From Ophthalmolycus amberensis (lineage: Eukaryota > Chordata > Actinopteri > Perciformes > Zoarcidae), in assembly GCA_024529925.1 (NCBI GenBank), contig JAFEUB010000792.1:434001-498000 (forward strand): a stretch of 64,000 nucleotides of DNA. The letters are read 5' to 3'. Below the pieces are notes generated by a model, which had not been told where the DNA came from, ran no database searches, and was given only the letters and a program-made list of their open reading frames with translations. Made by a program: the position numbers and the translations under genes. Below are positions 1 to 11,941 of this stretch, in pieces; position 1 is the first letter of the stretch; the number at the start of each line of letters is the position of its first letter.

Positions 1-1589
1 CTTTAATACAATAAGAAACCAGGTTTCATTGTGCTGTAGGAAGGAAATGGAGAACTGTCTATTCTACCTGGTGGTCTGTGTGATTCCCTGAGAAGAGATG
101 AGTTTGATGGACAGCTCAGGGGTGAGAGTTACTTTACCAATAAAGGGAAGAAATTGTGAGTTCCAGACAGTAAGGGAGAAAATGGAAGCGGATGGGATAA
201 AGGAGGCAGGAAGAAGTTTTGCAGTTGTTTGAAAGAGAGAAAGCAAAACCTGTGTTGATGGAGACAGGCTGGTTACCAGATGGGTTTTGTCAGGGAGAGA
301 AGGGAACAGAGAGAGGGAAATGGTTAAGAGATGGAGGCTGATGTGGCTGTCTGTAATGCGATATGGCAGATGTGATTTTATTTTTAGGACACAAGGCCCC
401 AGAACGATAGGTTTTATAGGGTTTTGAGTGGGTTGATCTTTTTAAATATTCAACTTCAATGAAATATGGAGCATGACTCCGGGCTGTTTGGAATTCATAA
501 GTCTGTTTGGCAGTGCTGGCCCTGCATATTGAGAGCTGTCGGAGTCGGCCTGAGTGTTAAACACAAGCCCTCAGCTGGCAGCAAAAACAGAAACGCCTCC
601 GAGAGACGACAAAAGAGAAAAAGAATGGAAGTCTTCAATTGGAGTTTTAAATATTGAATCACCTTTTGATGTCAGGACAGTGGTGGGTGATTCAATCTTG
701 TGTTGCATTGTAAGTGTGAAGAGTTGAACATTGCCTCAATACACTGGTGTTGCTAAACAAACACTCGTATAAAGATCATTCATGAATATCCGAGTTTTAA
801 TGATACCAAAGTGAAGCTTTTTTTTTTTTTCTTTATCATATTTTACATTGAGAAATACCAACATTTCATACACAAAAGAAGCCAAACCGCTTAAATAGTA
901 AATCTTGTCTGAACACAAGTCGCAGTAGAAGAACTTTGCCTAAATAAAAGACGGCAGACATTGATACAATTTTATATTTAAATGAGCAGCCATTAGTATT
1001 GAGGTTCAATACCAATCCCTACTTGTATATACTTGAATATATGACAATAAATCATATTTAATATACTGAAACTGGATTGTACAGAGGACACGGAAAATAG
1101 TGGAAGCACAGCAATCAAGGGAGAGTCAGTGCTGCAGTTTTTCAGGTTCTTCAATCAAACAAACTCCATGTAACACAAAAAACTGAGTCCAAAGCTCTTT
1201 CACAAAACTAGAAAAAAAGAAACTCTTTCAGCCGGTGCCGCTAGCCGACTTACCGGTTTCAACTGTCTCCCACCCTGGAGCTCTTGGGGAGAAGCGACTG
1301 CGCTCCTCTCTCAGCATGTCCTCTCTGATCAGCTTCCCTGCTTCACATTGTTTCCCCTCCCTGATGAGATCAGCTCCAAGTGGGTCTCTTCTCACACCTG
1401 ATCCCAATGCTCTCCTGAGGGAGTGGGTGGAGTGCTGGTTATACCTCCTACCTGGATGTTGGCACGTGAAAACCGGTGAAAGAAAAACACCAGCAATGTA
1501 AAAACATGACGTTTTCATTGTAACCATGTTTTGTTCCAAAATGAAGCACATCTCTTTTTGATCTCAAAGGAACTTGTCAGAAAACTCAT

Positions 1590-1606
1590 GGGGGGGGGGG
1601 GGGGGG
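1590..1606. repeat. Homopolymer G17
   Basis: An uninterrupted run of 17 G. Its exact length is likely unstable or uncertain in sequencing. Confidence 0.95.
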
Positions 1607-2118
1607 CTGAACATGTGTTATGGATACAGATGACTTTTGCAGTCTCTCCACAAACCACTGCAGTCCGTGTGTGTACAGCACACAGGAGTGTATCGGTTAT
1701 GCTCCTCATCCATCATATAAACTTCTCCTCAGTCCACCAGTTCATTAATCCGTGTTACAGACTGATTGGAAGCTAACCGAGAAATGTGTGCTTCTCTGTG
1801 TTTGTCTGTCCGCGGACGCATTTGCGAGTGCGTGGCAGCTTCGTGTCTGGAGGCGTGTGAAGGATCAATATTTTACTCTCCCAGTGTGACAGGTGTACAC
1901 TGCTGGAGAGAGCGGCTGATAGAAAGCCTTAGTTAGTGTGAAGCCACCAAGGGGAAATACATATGCATTAGACTACGGCTGCTGGGGATATTTACCAGCA
2001 GTAACCACACAAACAACAACAGGTAGCAGAGCCTGGAACCAAGACATGTTTAATTCATGCCAGAGGCAGCAGAGTACACCTGCATCAGTGAAATAGCCAA
2101 TGCTTATTAGAAAAGGAC

Positions 2119-2155
2119 TGTGTGTGTGTGTGTGTGTTTCCTTCCACTCAGTGGT

Positions 2156-2196
<41 letters not shown>
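2119..2196. repeat. Compound (TG)n-(GT)n-(AG)n microsatellite
   Basis: (TG)n at 2119-2137, then a short unique spacer, (GT)n at 2154-2180 and (AG)8 at 2181-2196. Confidence 0.95.
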
Positions 2197-2197
<1 letters not shown>

Positions 2198-2967
2198 CAG
2201 AGACCCCAGGAAGTGATGCTGTCCCTGTACGAGGAAACATTCTCAGTCCATTACCCTGCATGTAGGTATAATTAGAGTAAAGCAGGACTAAGAGCCCGGG
2301 CTGCTACAACCATCTGCCAGGTGTATTTCCTCTTTGTAATACAAGTGGACAGATTTGTTTATACTGTAAAAGATCATGCATCTTCTTTTCTTTTTTTTTG
2401 CATCTTTTACCCCATTTGTTACAGATTGCATATTTGTATAATCGCTGACCATGGCCTGGTACATCAGGTTCATTAATACATGAATGCATTTTAACAACTT
2501 GCAGGGATGTAAAACTTGGGATGGGTAATTAACATGGTGTTGCTTCCCCCCCCCTCTCTTTCAGAGTTATGTTATCGTGTGGCAGTGCGGTTGAAAGCGG
2601 GGAAAGTCATTATTTCTGGAAGATGCTATTTCTAAGCTGTTAAAAGCTATTAATTTAACTTTTAAATTTATTTTCCGCCGAAAGCACAGTGCAGGAGTGT
2701 CGTCATCTCTGGTGTGTGCGTGGTAAACATTGAGCAGCCGTTACACTATAATGATAATGCTAGTTTGCTGTGACATTGGAGATGTCTGTGTTTCGTAATC
2801 ACAGTGCATTCAGCTGTGCACTATTTGTGTCCACAGTATATTAAGTTCATTGAAGATGGCTGTCCGTCAAACGAGTCGCCCCCTGAACAGGCCACTAGAC
2901 TGAATTTGACAGCTATGTTTTTTGGTATTGTTTACTTTAATCATCTTCTCAATAGAGCATCCTCTGC

Positions 2968-3019
2968 TGTGTGTGTGTGTGTGCGTGTGCGTGTGTGTGT
3001 GTGTGTGGGGGGGGGGGGG
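2968..3019. repeat. (TG)n microsatellite running into G13
   Basis: (TG)n with two TGCG interruptions, directly continued by a run of 13 G at 3007-3019. Confidence 0.95.
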
Positions 3020-3779
3020 TAGCCCTCCTAGTGACAGTAGGACCAGGCTCGCTTTTGAGGCATTGTTAGAAGCACCAAGGCGTGTTAACGCGATGTCACA
3101 CTTGGCTGCTCCCACAGTGGCTGGGGTTCACACCGAGGGGCAGAACACTTGAGGGACATCCAGCGCAGCCCTTTCATATCCTCCACATTGGCCTTTTTTT
3201 GGTTTTAAACAGTAAACCACCCCAACACCCCTGGCCCCTCCCTGCTCACTTTGTCATGTACACTTGATTTTAATATGACTCAATCATGTCCGTATAAGCG
3301 TGGCGGGCGATATGTGTTGACATGTCTTTACGAGTGTGTCCCTTGTGTGCACATTTGTCCCTGTGCGCAGACCGTTTCCACGTCCAGTCAAATAATGTTT
3401 ATGATCGCCATGGATTTGTTTGTAGGTGAGTCATATAGGTTGACCTATAAATGTCAAGAAACCGCCCCCACTCTCTTGAACCAGTCCGATTCTTATCCAG
3501 GCTCCATGTTCATAGATTACTTCCAAGGATGTGTGTCACCAATGTATTTGTGGACATTTTTACACTTGAAATAACAGACTGTACTTTTATCTCCCAACAT
3601 TATTAAACAAATAACGGTCTCTCCGCTTGTGTAAGCTGTATTCAAAAACACATGAGCAGCATCATACCACAGTGGTGATTGTGAAGGGCCAACAATGTTC
3701 TCTTTTTGGACTGATCATCACCGTCACTAAATAAAAATATGCACTTCTGACAGGCTTGATAAGATGTAGTCCATGTGCC

Positions 3780-4020
3780 TCGGGCTGCAGCTGATGATTA
3801 TTTTCATTCTCAATTAATCTGTCAACTGTTATAAATCGAATAATCATTCACAGAGCCCATTGTGTTAACATCAAATTGTTTATTTATTTCCAACAGTCCA
3901 AAATCCAAATATATTCAATTCAGAACAATATGAAACGGGGAAAATTGTTTTATTGATGACTTTATCAATTATGAAAACAGACGTTGCTTCACTTTTTGTT
4001 GATCCACTGATTGATTAGCT
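3780..4020 (+). mobile_element. hAT-like non-autonomous element fragment
   Basis: The segment opens with GGGCTGCAGCTGATGATTAT and contains CAACAGTCCAAAATCCAAAT and further ATTGAT/ATTAAT motifs near its end. This order matches, from memory, a very common teleost non-autonomous element with TCGATTAAT-rich ends. The copy is diverged and no transposase frame is present. Target duplications could not be recognised. Confidence 0.55.
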
Positions 4021-5385
4021 TAACCAAACCCCCTATATAACGGGGATTGTTGTAGGGCTCTCTCAACAATCCATTCCCACACCTCCTTTAATTTCTCTTC
4101 CTCTGTCTCCTTATTGCGCCCTCTCTTTTTCATACTCTATTTCGGTCGAGTCCACATCACAATCATTGCCTCCAAATCATTGTCCTGAGGCTTTTTATTC
4201 TGCCCATCCGTGTCATCATCTCCTCATCATCATCATCCCATTTCTCCCACTGTTGCCCTCCTTCCACTCTCCTTTCATTGCTCTCTGCCTCTCATCCTTT
4301 TTGTTAATCCAGCGCGCTGTTTTTCCATATGACAGAGACGCTAGGCAGACCGCTCCACACACACGCACACACTGTTAACTATGACGAACAAGCAAGGGAC
4401 AAACCTTCAATGACTGGTGTGTTGCCAGGTAATGAATGATCTTTAATTACAGCCAGCCTAATGCACACAGGCAAGCTAACAAGCTGTCTGCTCGCTTTTA
4501 CCTTTTTAAAAAGCTCACAGGGGGACATTGGAGCCTCCGCACATTTCTGACAACATACTTTTTCAATCCTCTGCTCGTCTCCTTTCTGTATGTACAAACG
4601 CATTCAATAATAGTAGCTCACAGCGCAGTATATACACGGTTTTACACTCTCAAAAAAAAAAGAAAGTATGATGAGGTTGTTTTGCATCTTACCTCGGTGG
4701 TGATGTACAGCCATCTATTAGAGGGGAGGAAGTTGGGAGAGTTGCAGCCCTAAGTGGAAACATCGACTGCAGGCCAGACTCTTAAAGAGATCACGCTTGG
4801 CACCAATGACTGAATAGCTTCTCAAATATGAGGATTTGCTCACTGTTTTTTTGTTAAATTGGGCAAAAATAATATCAATGTCAAGTACAGCCTTGGGAAC
4901 TTGTGCAAAGGATTGCTCTCTATTTTCTAGAGTAAAGGAATAATCTAAGCAAATAAGCGATGGTTTAGTCAATGATTGAAGTCATCATTGATTATATTCC
5001 TAGTTTAAAACTTTGGCACAAAATAGATTTTTTTGTTCCATATATTTGACCGATCCATGTGCAGTAAACTGACCCCAGATGCCCCACTTATGGATGCAAA
5101 AAAAAAAAAAAACAGGGAAAATAGTCATCGTTAGACAGAACATGCAGGAACCTGCCACGCCAGCTAGCTGTGTTGTGGTTTTATGGCGGCTGTGGAAGTG
5201 TGTGTTTGATCTTGCTAACTTCAACTTGTTGTGTCAATCACTGCGCAGAGAGAGAGAGAGAAAAAAAGGCACTTCGCTCTCTGTATTTTTCTGAGTCTGC
5301 ATGACTACTCTCTTCTTAAAGTGATCAAATACTGCAAACTTCATAAGAACGCAGAGACGGGGAGGGAGTGGAAGATGAGAGGAGA
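4021..5385. other. Non-coding DNA
   Basis: There are pyrimidine-rich stretches near 4085-4300, with a short (ATC)n run near 4220-4240, and A-runs near 4650 and 5098. No exon, RNA gene or named repeat is visible. Confidence 0.6.
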
Positions 5386-5535
5386 GGCTCATCTGCATCT
5401 GTATTAGCAGCGGCAAATGCAAGTGGACCAAATGATCTGACGAGAAGTAAATGTGAATTCCTCTCTGCAGCTATTTGCAGATTGAAAAAAAAAAAATAGA
5501 AACACTCAAACAGTATTGGACGGGGCCTTTTACAT
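5386..5535. repeat. Diverged local duplication, copy 1
   Basis: Shares ordered blocks with 6175-6345: GCTCATCTG, an AGCAGC-containing middle, AAATGTGAATTCC, GCTATTTGCAGAT and ATTGGACGGGG. The order is conserved with many substitutions and small indels. It could be an old tandem duplication or two copies of an unrecognised repeat. Confidence 0.5.
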
Positions 5536-6135
5536 TCCTACAAAATGCCACCCTATCAGACATTTAATAAACCACCATGGCTCCATCTTGATGATATTCT
5601 CAAACCAGTCACAGCGGACATTAGTCTGCTTTGTTTGAGACTTTACTTGTCTCATGCTGCAACAGAACCAGTGTCAGTAGCCGGATTAAAAGGCTGAGGG
5701 CTGTGAGACTTACAGTTTAAAGACACATTTTACAGCAAAGCTGTGAGAGACACAACAAACTCAGCCTGCCAGCTCTTTTATCAATGTTTTTTGTGTTTGC
5801 CTTTTCCAGTCTGCCTCCCAGCAAAGTTAAGGGTGGCGGCAGACTGAGGACTGTGATAGACTGCAGTTTAGCTGAATCGCAATGTGCTCATGTTTTAACA
5901 GACATACAGAAAATACCAATCTCCAGGCTTTTTTTTATTTTATGTGTTGACTGTTTCTCTCGGGCCTCTTAACAGCTCCTCGTGGAGATGAGTTCATTGT
6001 CACCTCAATGGTGGCAGGTGGTTTGGCTTTAACAGTCAGGAAAGAAAAAGACAAACACTGCTGCAGTCTAGACTTGACTTTCTGTCTCTCTGCTGAGGCT
6101 GTCTGCCTTCTAACTTCTCCCAACTTCAAGAGAGC

Positions 6136-6160
6136 GGAGGAGGAGGAGGAGGAGGAGGAG
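6136..6160. repeat. (GGA)8 trinucleotide repeat
   Basis: Eight GGA units bordered by AGAG sequence. Short open frames through it are not genes. Confidence 0.9.
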
Positions 6161-6174
6161 AGAGATGAGTAAAA

Positions 6175-6345
6175 GCTCATCTGTTGAAGCAGCAAGTATA
6201 AATGGCAGCAAACGGATGAGGAAATGTGAACTTTACATCATTTACATTCCTTTACATGAGGAAATGTGAACTCCTTTTTGCTGCTATTTGCAGATGGAAT
6301 AAAACCTCTCACTCTTTTCTAATATTGGACAGGGAAGGTTTTCCA
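6175..6345. repeat. Diverged local duplication, copy 2
   Basis: Second copy of the block at 5386-5535, with GCTCATCTG, AAATGTGAACTCC, GCTATTTGCAGAT and ATTGGACAGGG in the same order. It also has an internal direct repeat, ATGAGGAAATGTGAACT, at about 6216 and 6256, which lengthens this copy. Confidence 0.5.
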
Positions 6346-8116
6346 ATAGACTATCGCGGCGCGGTGTGAAGATCAAGTGCAACGTTTTGGAAAATCGATA
6401 CAAGAGTGCAAGAAGTTACTACATCAATGCACTGATCAAAAATGTCCAAATTGATCAGGTTCTATCGGGGGAGGTAAAAAGAATCCACCGTGTGCTACAC
6501 TACCAAAATGCTGACAAAAGAAATGCAGCGTGCAAAACGCATCAAAACCGTGTAACCTTTACATTGCCTTCCCCAACTTGCTCTTTGAAGGGAGCGGCGT
6601 GCTGCGGGAACAATAAAGTGCTGTCGGAAACATGCCTGCAGGAGCAGTCAACCCGAGGCAAGCTAACAACAAAGCTTGCAATGCCAACTAACCCTACTCG
6701 CCCCTAACTCCTCCTGGTCAAAGGAAATAACTGAAGCAAGAAGCGATTTTGTTTACAAGGACATGCACACATTTGGTGTTGTTAAAGTGCTCGATTTAAA
6801 TGGATGAGAGTGACCCTGAAATGGCGATAAACAATATCCAGATGTCAACATTTAAGTGAAAAATGCATCCCTTTGGCGAAATGTCTGTAGAGTCTGGGGG
6901 TGTGGAGTTAGAGAGACGCTTGCTCTCCAGACCTCTGCAGCCCACTCTTCATTTCTGCTTGATGCTAGAGGCGACGTTCAGCCGCTATTAGCATAACACA
7001 CCCAATTCTCCGACCAAACGGCCTGCGGTCAAGTGGAATTGTGGGTAATGTAGGTGCCAAAATTATACAAAGAAAAGGAAGGCTTGGAATTTGAGTTATT
7101 ATCTCTGGTTCTGCTCAATTTCAATCATTTTTTGACTTCCCATTGTGAGTTCAACAATACCTGGTTGATTGCAATGCTACATCGGTGTAGTACTCTTTTT
7201 ACTACTGACAGTGTGGCAGTTGATATCATTTTAGTTGTTTTTTTTGTACTTGGTGTTTTAAAAAAAGTTAATGCCAGTCTAAATTCAAAAACTTTCATTT
7301 ATATACAATTGAAAGCCAAGTTTAAGCAGAATTGAAATGCATTAACTCTCAGTGTGATGATTTGTTTGTATCTGATTGCTCATCGGGTATCTAAGTCTGT
7401 GTCTAACTGTGTCAGAGGGATAAATGCACAGCCCCACCATCACAGCATGTTTTCAATAAAAGGCGACGGTTTTGTCTTTGAATTCCACTTGACTCGTTCT
7501 GCTAAAGAACCAGTGTCAGTTGTTGGTTAAAGGAGTACAACCTGCGGGAAGAGACATGCTTTACATCTCTCAGATGTGTTTTACACCTGAGATGAAGGCA
7601 TACACTGAGAAGCTAGCGAGGCTTCAAAGGAAGGGGCAGCTAGGTGTCACAGGCGGGGGAGTGTGAAGAAACCGAACCTCCCGACTCTTTGATCAGGTTC
7701 CCCACTAAAGGGCCAGCGGTCTGTTAGGAAAAGAATCGCACTTTTGGACAGAAGCTTATATTGAAGTGGGGTTTTTAATCTCTTTTTTAGGTGTGAATTG
7801 ATAGGTTCACGCCGATTAGAAAAAAGTAAAAAATGTGGTAATAACAGCTAAAATAAACAAGATGCTGATGTTTGAATTTTGACATTAACTGATGTCTGAT
7901 AATACCCGCTAGCATGTTCTCTTTCTTTCTCTCCAAGAAGACAGCGATGGCATCAGTTAAAGAATTCGACAGAAGTGTAAACAAGATATTAAAATGTTAA
8001 TTGCTGATACCACATTTGATCATTTTCTCAACATCACAAACTGAGAGTGTGTTATTTGTAAAGGAAATGTGTACTTGTGAGATATTGGACTGATCCAAGC
8101 ACAAAGACACACACAC

Positions 8117-8137
8117 GGGGGGGGGGGGGGGGGGGGG
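8117..8137. repeat. Homopolymer G21 after (AC)n
   Basis: The longest G run of the window, directly after a short ACACACAC stretch. Confidence 0.95.
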
Positions 8138-8394
8138 TAGATAACAGGTTTTAAGAGGGAGGAGAGAGGAACCGGATGGGATCGGGAGCACTGGAACAAC
8201 AGTGGAGGAATAATTGTCATCTTTTTAAGATTGAGACTGCAACAACAGTAAGAGAGAGCAGAAGAGGGTGAGATAATGAGAGGAGACTTGCATTTGCAGC
8301 TGTGGTAACTGTTCAGTCACAGCAAGAAGGCAACACACTCTACTCATTTCATCCTTTTAAAATCCCCCACTGCCTCTTGTTTGCCGAACAAGTG

Positions 8395-8420
8395 CGTGTG
8401 TGTGTGTGTGTGTGTGTGTG
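8395..8420. repeat. (GT)n microsatellite
   Basis: About 12 GT units followed by GAGAGA. Confidence 0.95.
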
Positions 8421-9344
8421 AGAGATCGTTGGATTTCTTTGCTTAATTTTGCAGTCGGTTCCTTCTTGTCTGCTCTCTTTCCTCCCTTTATCCTTATTTA
8501 TTTGTCAAAGGTTGTGTTCAGGGACGCTCCTTGTCATTCGTCAGCACGGCCCATAAAACACACTGTCATGACTGACTGGCCACGCTCCAAACTCATTACC
8601 GATTGGCTGACAGAGCGGGTCGCTCTGTTCTGCTCTGCTGTGTTTGACTCCTGTTTGCCAGACATTTCAGGCTCAGGACATTTTAAATGCGGTGGTGTCT
8701 TTCCCCCGCGTCACTCCTCTCAGCCTCACGCTCAAGGTCACATGAATATGGATTTACCCTCTCCTTCCAGCACACATACTGATGATGAAGTCTAAGATCT
8801 ACTCAGAGGGATTATGATTCAGAACGCAGGTCTGATCTGGCCGTCACTGTGCTCCACTGGCTGTCTGGGGGTGTGCTTTAAGTCGGAAAACCAGAGGAGA
8901 GGGCGGCAGGCGGGCGGGGGGGTAGGTGAGAGAAATAAGAAAGATGAAGAGGACTACTGTAGGAGCAGAGAGCTGAGATGAAGAACGGAGGAAGGAGAAT
9001 GGATGATAATGGGGGAATCGGGCGAGAGGGTGTCATGTGTGTGTCATGAGAAAAGGGAAAGAGACTGGGAGATTGGAAAAAGGAGACGCGCAATGAGTTT
9101 CTGGAACGGTTGATCAGCCATATCCATTTCATCATATTGAGCTTGCTGCTTGCCACAGTCTGCTGCAGGAAGCGTGTCCTCATCAGCGCTTGTATACGGC
9201 GTGTTCACTCCTCAAGGCGTGCGTTTGTGTGTATTCATTCTGACTAATGGTGTGCACAGTCAGCTCATGTGGTTATGTGTACCTTTTGCTTTGTTGTGCA
9301 TATGCACGAGTGCTTCGTCATTGTTTCCTGATGTCTGTGTTTGG

Positions 9345-9395
9345 GGTGTCCGTGGCTCAGCGGGTCGTCCTTTAACCGCAAGGTTGACTGTTTGA
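9345..9395 (+). repeat. Fragment of a common fish repeat with a tRNA-like head
   Basis: The segment reads GTCCGTGGCTCAGCGGGTCG, then CCTTTAACCGCAAGGTTGAC, then TGTTTGATTT. It resembles the start of an interspersed fish repeat whose head is like a tRNA A-box/B-box region. It has decayed, cannot fold as a full tRNA, and is not a tRNA gene. Confidence 0.45.
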
Positions 9396-9631
9396 TTTTA
9401 ACGCATGTACCTGTATGTATAAAACAATTTTGATTTGCTGCAGAATGACTTCATGTTGTATTCCGCTGCTTGTTTTTCCACCTTTCTTTTTTCTAATTAA
9501 GTCTGTAATCTCATTAATTAACCCCTTGCTTTCATTCACTTGAAGGAGTCACTTCTTCTCGCTCTCCTCCCTCATGCTCACAGTTGTGCTCACTGCTTTT
9601 GTCTCTCTGTTTGTTTGTTTTTTACTCACAG
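9396..9631 (+). other. Probable 3' end of an intron
   Basis: T-rich sequence with TTAAT motifs leads to the polypyrimidine tract and ACTCACAG acceptor ending at 9631. TTAATTAA-like sequence near 9515 is a possible branch region, though distant from the acceptor. Confidence 0.4.
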
Positions 9632-10002
9632 AAAACAACAAGGCACCTTTACAAAGGTCTCGCTCTCGGCAGAATATAAATTTAGGTTCAGCGGTGGTGA
9701 AAGCTCCCCCTGCCAAGGAGGCCCATAACGAGTCTGAGGGCCATCCATCAGCAGCCCGGGCCAAGGCTGCTGCGTGTTCGGAGTCGGCCCGCAGGTACAA
9801 GAACACCCCGGGCCACAGCCGCTGGCTGGACAGGGAGAGGGTGGTGGCGAGAGAGACGGTGAAGCCGCCTGAGAAAGAGATGCAGCGTGAAGCAGACCCT
9901 CCGGCCTTCCAGGCGTCGTCCGCTGGTGCTGCCGTCAGCGACTGTAGCGCCAAGGGAGAGTCCGATCTCGAGGCTCTGCTGGCCAGACTCAGGGCCTTGT
10001 GA
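9632..10002 (+). CDS. Terminal coding exon of an unrecognised protein (partial gene)
   Basis: This is the only stretch that looks like a host coding exon. A T-rich tract followed by ACTCACAG ends at 9631, a good 3' splice site. The open frame then runs to TGA at 10000-10002. The first codon is split, with one base coming from the previous exon, and 122 full residues follow. The segment is clearly GC-richer than its flanks. The protein part is polar and probably disordered: an Arg/Ser patch (RSRSRQN) near its start, Ala- and Lys/Glu-rich middle, a basic block (ESARRYKNTPGHSRWLDRER), and a leucine-rich C-terminus (ESDLEALLARLRAL) that could form a short amphipathic helix. No known domain is visible and I do not recognise the family. 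No upstream exon could be assigned. The antisense strand is also open over much of this span, but lacks comparable splice signals. Confidence 0.6.
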
Positions 10003-10900
10003 GGTTCGTCTTCACATCATCTCTGAAAGGACACACAGCATACAGTGTGTTCGCGCCCACACACACATTAACGCACTCTGAATCTGACCAAAAAGATTTT
10101 GCTTCTCTGCTTTTGTAAACAAGCAGAAAATGTAGTCAGTAAGACAACGTTGTGAAAGAATTGCGAGGCATGAAGGGCAATTAAATTACAAGTCTTAACG
10201 CTAAATAACCAAACAAGGATTTTTTACATTTGCTTAATAGAACATGATTTGTATAAATCCTAAAAGAGAATTCAAGCAGGGAGACAGTTGGTCACATCCT
10301 TCGCCCACATAATGTCCTCAGAGGTTTCTTCACGAAATAGATAATATATTTTAAAATAAATGGTTATACTTAAGCATATTTGTGTCAAACACTACAGTTC
10401 AACAGTGAAAAAGCAGTCCAAATAGATTCAGCAGTCTCCACCTGATCCTGTAAAGTGCACTGCCAAAAAACATTCAAATCATTTATATATTATATATTCC
10501 TAAGAATTGGAATGTATCAGTTCTTCTCTGAAAGTGCAAGATGCGATGTAGTTAAGCACGTTCTTTGTAGTCCAGTAGTATGCAAATTTATACAAAGATT
10601 AAATCACAATTCTTTTCACATTGGCATTTCCTATCATTACCTTTACTGTGTCATTTATTTTACACCGTTATCATATTATCTTGTCCTACCTGCATTTTAG
10701 TTTTCAGTTATTTTCATGTTACAATTAAAAGAGATTAAGCTTACATCTGCATTTATTACTTTCTGTATTTCATTATTCTGTGTCTGTTTTTCTTCTTTGA
10801 GTCTTTTCCATTCCTGTGATGGGGTGTCTTTTATATTCAAAGTATTAATCGAATTGTTTGTATTCAAGAAGAAATAAATAAAGTTATCTGCGTTCTATAA
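10003..10900 (+). other. Probable 3' untranslated region of the 9.6-kb exon
   Basis: After the stop codon the sequence becomes strongly AT-rich and has no long open frame in the same strand. AATAAA motifs lie at 10355-10360 and again, overlapping, at 10873-10882. The 3' end is inferred to lie shortly after one of these sites; which one is used cannot be told from sequence alone. Confidence 0.45.
10873..10882 (+). terminator. Overlapping polyadenylation signals
   Basis: Two overlapping AATAAA hexamers (10873-10878 and 10877-10882) lie about 870 bases after the stop codon of the 9.6-kb exon and are followed by T/G-bearing sequence. They are the best placed signal for the end of that transcript; an earlier AATAAA at 10355-10360 is the alternative. 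Confidence 0.4.
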
Positions 10901-10907
10901 AACTACA

Positions 10908-10922
10908 AATATATATATATAT
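10908..10922. repeat. (AT)n microsatellite
   Basis: A short AT run just after the presumed 3' UTR end. Confidence 0.8.
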
Positions 10923-11921
10923 ACATACAAGTTATTAAATACGATTGTACTTGCAAGATATAACAGCAATTGGATGTCATCGATAAGTTGATTTTGGCTG
11001 TACTAGCTTTGTTTCTGTGTCACTGGCAGTGAGAACATGTGTACACAGTGAGAACAAGTCCGCAGAATGGGAACACTATCCGAGAGTATTATTGTTCAAA
11101 ATGTGGCACAAAAGCAACGAGAAAGTTCATCCAGCCTCAAGCTAACCACAATTGATGCTGCCTTCTGTCTCCTATCTCCCCAAGATTACTCATATCCTAA
11201 GCATATTTGTTGTATTCACTCATTTTTATAGAAACATTTACAATAAAATAAAACAATGAAAATGTTTTCTTTTTTTTAATCATTAACAAAGGTTTCAAAC
11301 ATATCACTGATATTATACATTCCCATGTCTTTGTGGCTCTTAGCGTTTCTCACAACAGCTATCCTGAAATATTTGCATTGATCAAGTAATCGGCTTGATT
11401 AGCAACAAGTAGGACTTCAATATTCAGCCTTGAGTTGCATATGCTTGTAGTTACTTTGGGAATGAGTTTGCAGCGCTTGCCAGATGAAAAGAGCTAAAGG
11501 CCGACACTCTGGAGTCCCAAGGGGCTCAGATCATCTGTGCCCAAATTCTCCCAAAGGATGATTCACTCTTCTTCTTTTTCTCCCCCAAACTTTTCAATTC
11601 ATGTTCTGTACGTTCCAATACCACCATACTCTGTAGTATGCCAGATAAAGATGTATTATCTCCCAATACATCTTCTCAAATGCAGTATCACTACTCCATC
11701 CGATCGCATTTTGCAGAATGTGAGCCAGGATGCTTTTCTGTCTATTCTGACCCACGATCGCAGAGGAAATATGAGCAAGAGAGTCAAAGTTCAAGGTGCA
11801 ATGTTATGAGAATGTCCCACGCATGCTGGCATGCAACAGTACATACTTTGTAAGGGCAGCTGCAGTACGTACTATAAATAGAAAGTATGCGATTTGGAAC
11901 GCAGCAAATATTTTCTTTACA

Positions 11922-11941
11922 CCCCCCCCCCCCCCCCCCCC
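11922..11941. repeat. Homopolymer C20
   Basis: 20 consecutive C after TTTACA, followed by TCTCTG. Confidence 0.95.

Larger units (their letters stand above)
1..3779. other. Non-coding DNA with several simple repeats
   Basis: Apart from the listed microsatellites I see no supported gene. A minus-strand open stretch at 1254-1414, bounded by plausible splice sites, is discussed as a finding. The block from about 1060 to 1440 may instead be part of an unclassified dispersed repeat. Confidence 0.6.
6346..9344. other. Non-coding DNA upstream of the terminal exon
   Basis: Holds the G21 and (GT)n repeats. A block near 7500-7570 (AAGAACCAGTGTCAGT) weakly resembles 5650-5720. If the 9.6-kb exon is real, this is likely its preceding intron, but no earlier exon could be identified with confidence. 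Confidence 0.5.

Noticed and set aside
8400..8795. Open frame of 131 codons upstream of the exon
   Set aside because: It starts inside a (GT)n repeat, and shows no domain and no convincing splice sites.
9349..9395. tRNA-like sequence
   Set aside because: Only A-box/B-box-like fragments are present and no cloverleaf can form. It is better explained as a repeat fragment.
9549..9953. Antisense open frame of 134 codons over the terminal exon
   Set aside because: It is a shadow of the GC-rich + strand exon, and the + strand has the splice acceptor and downstream polyadenylation signals.
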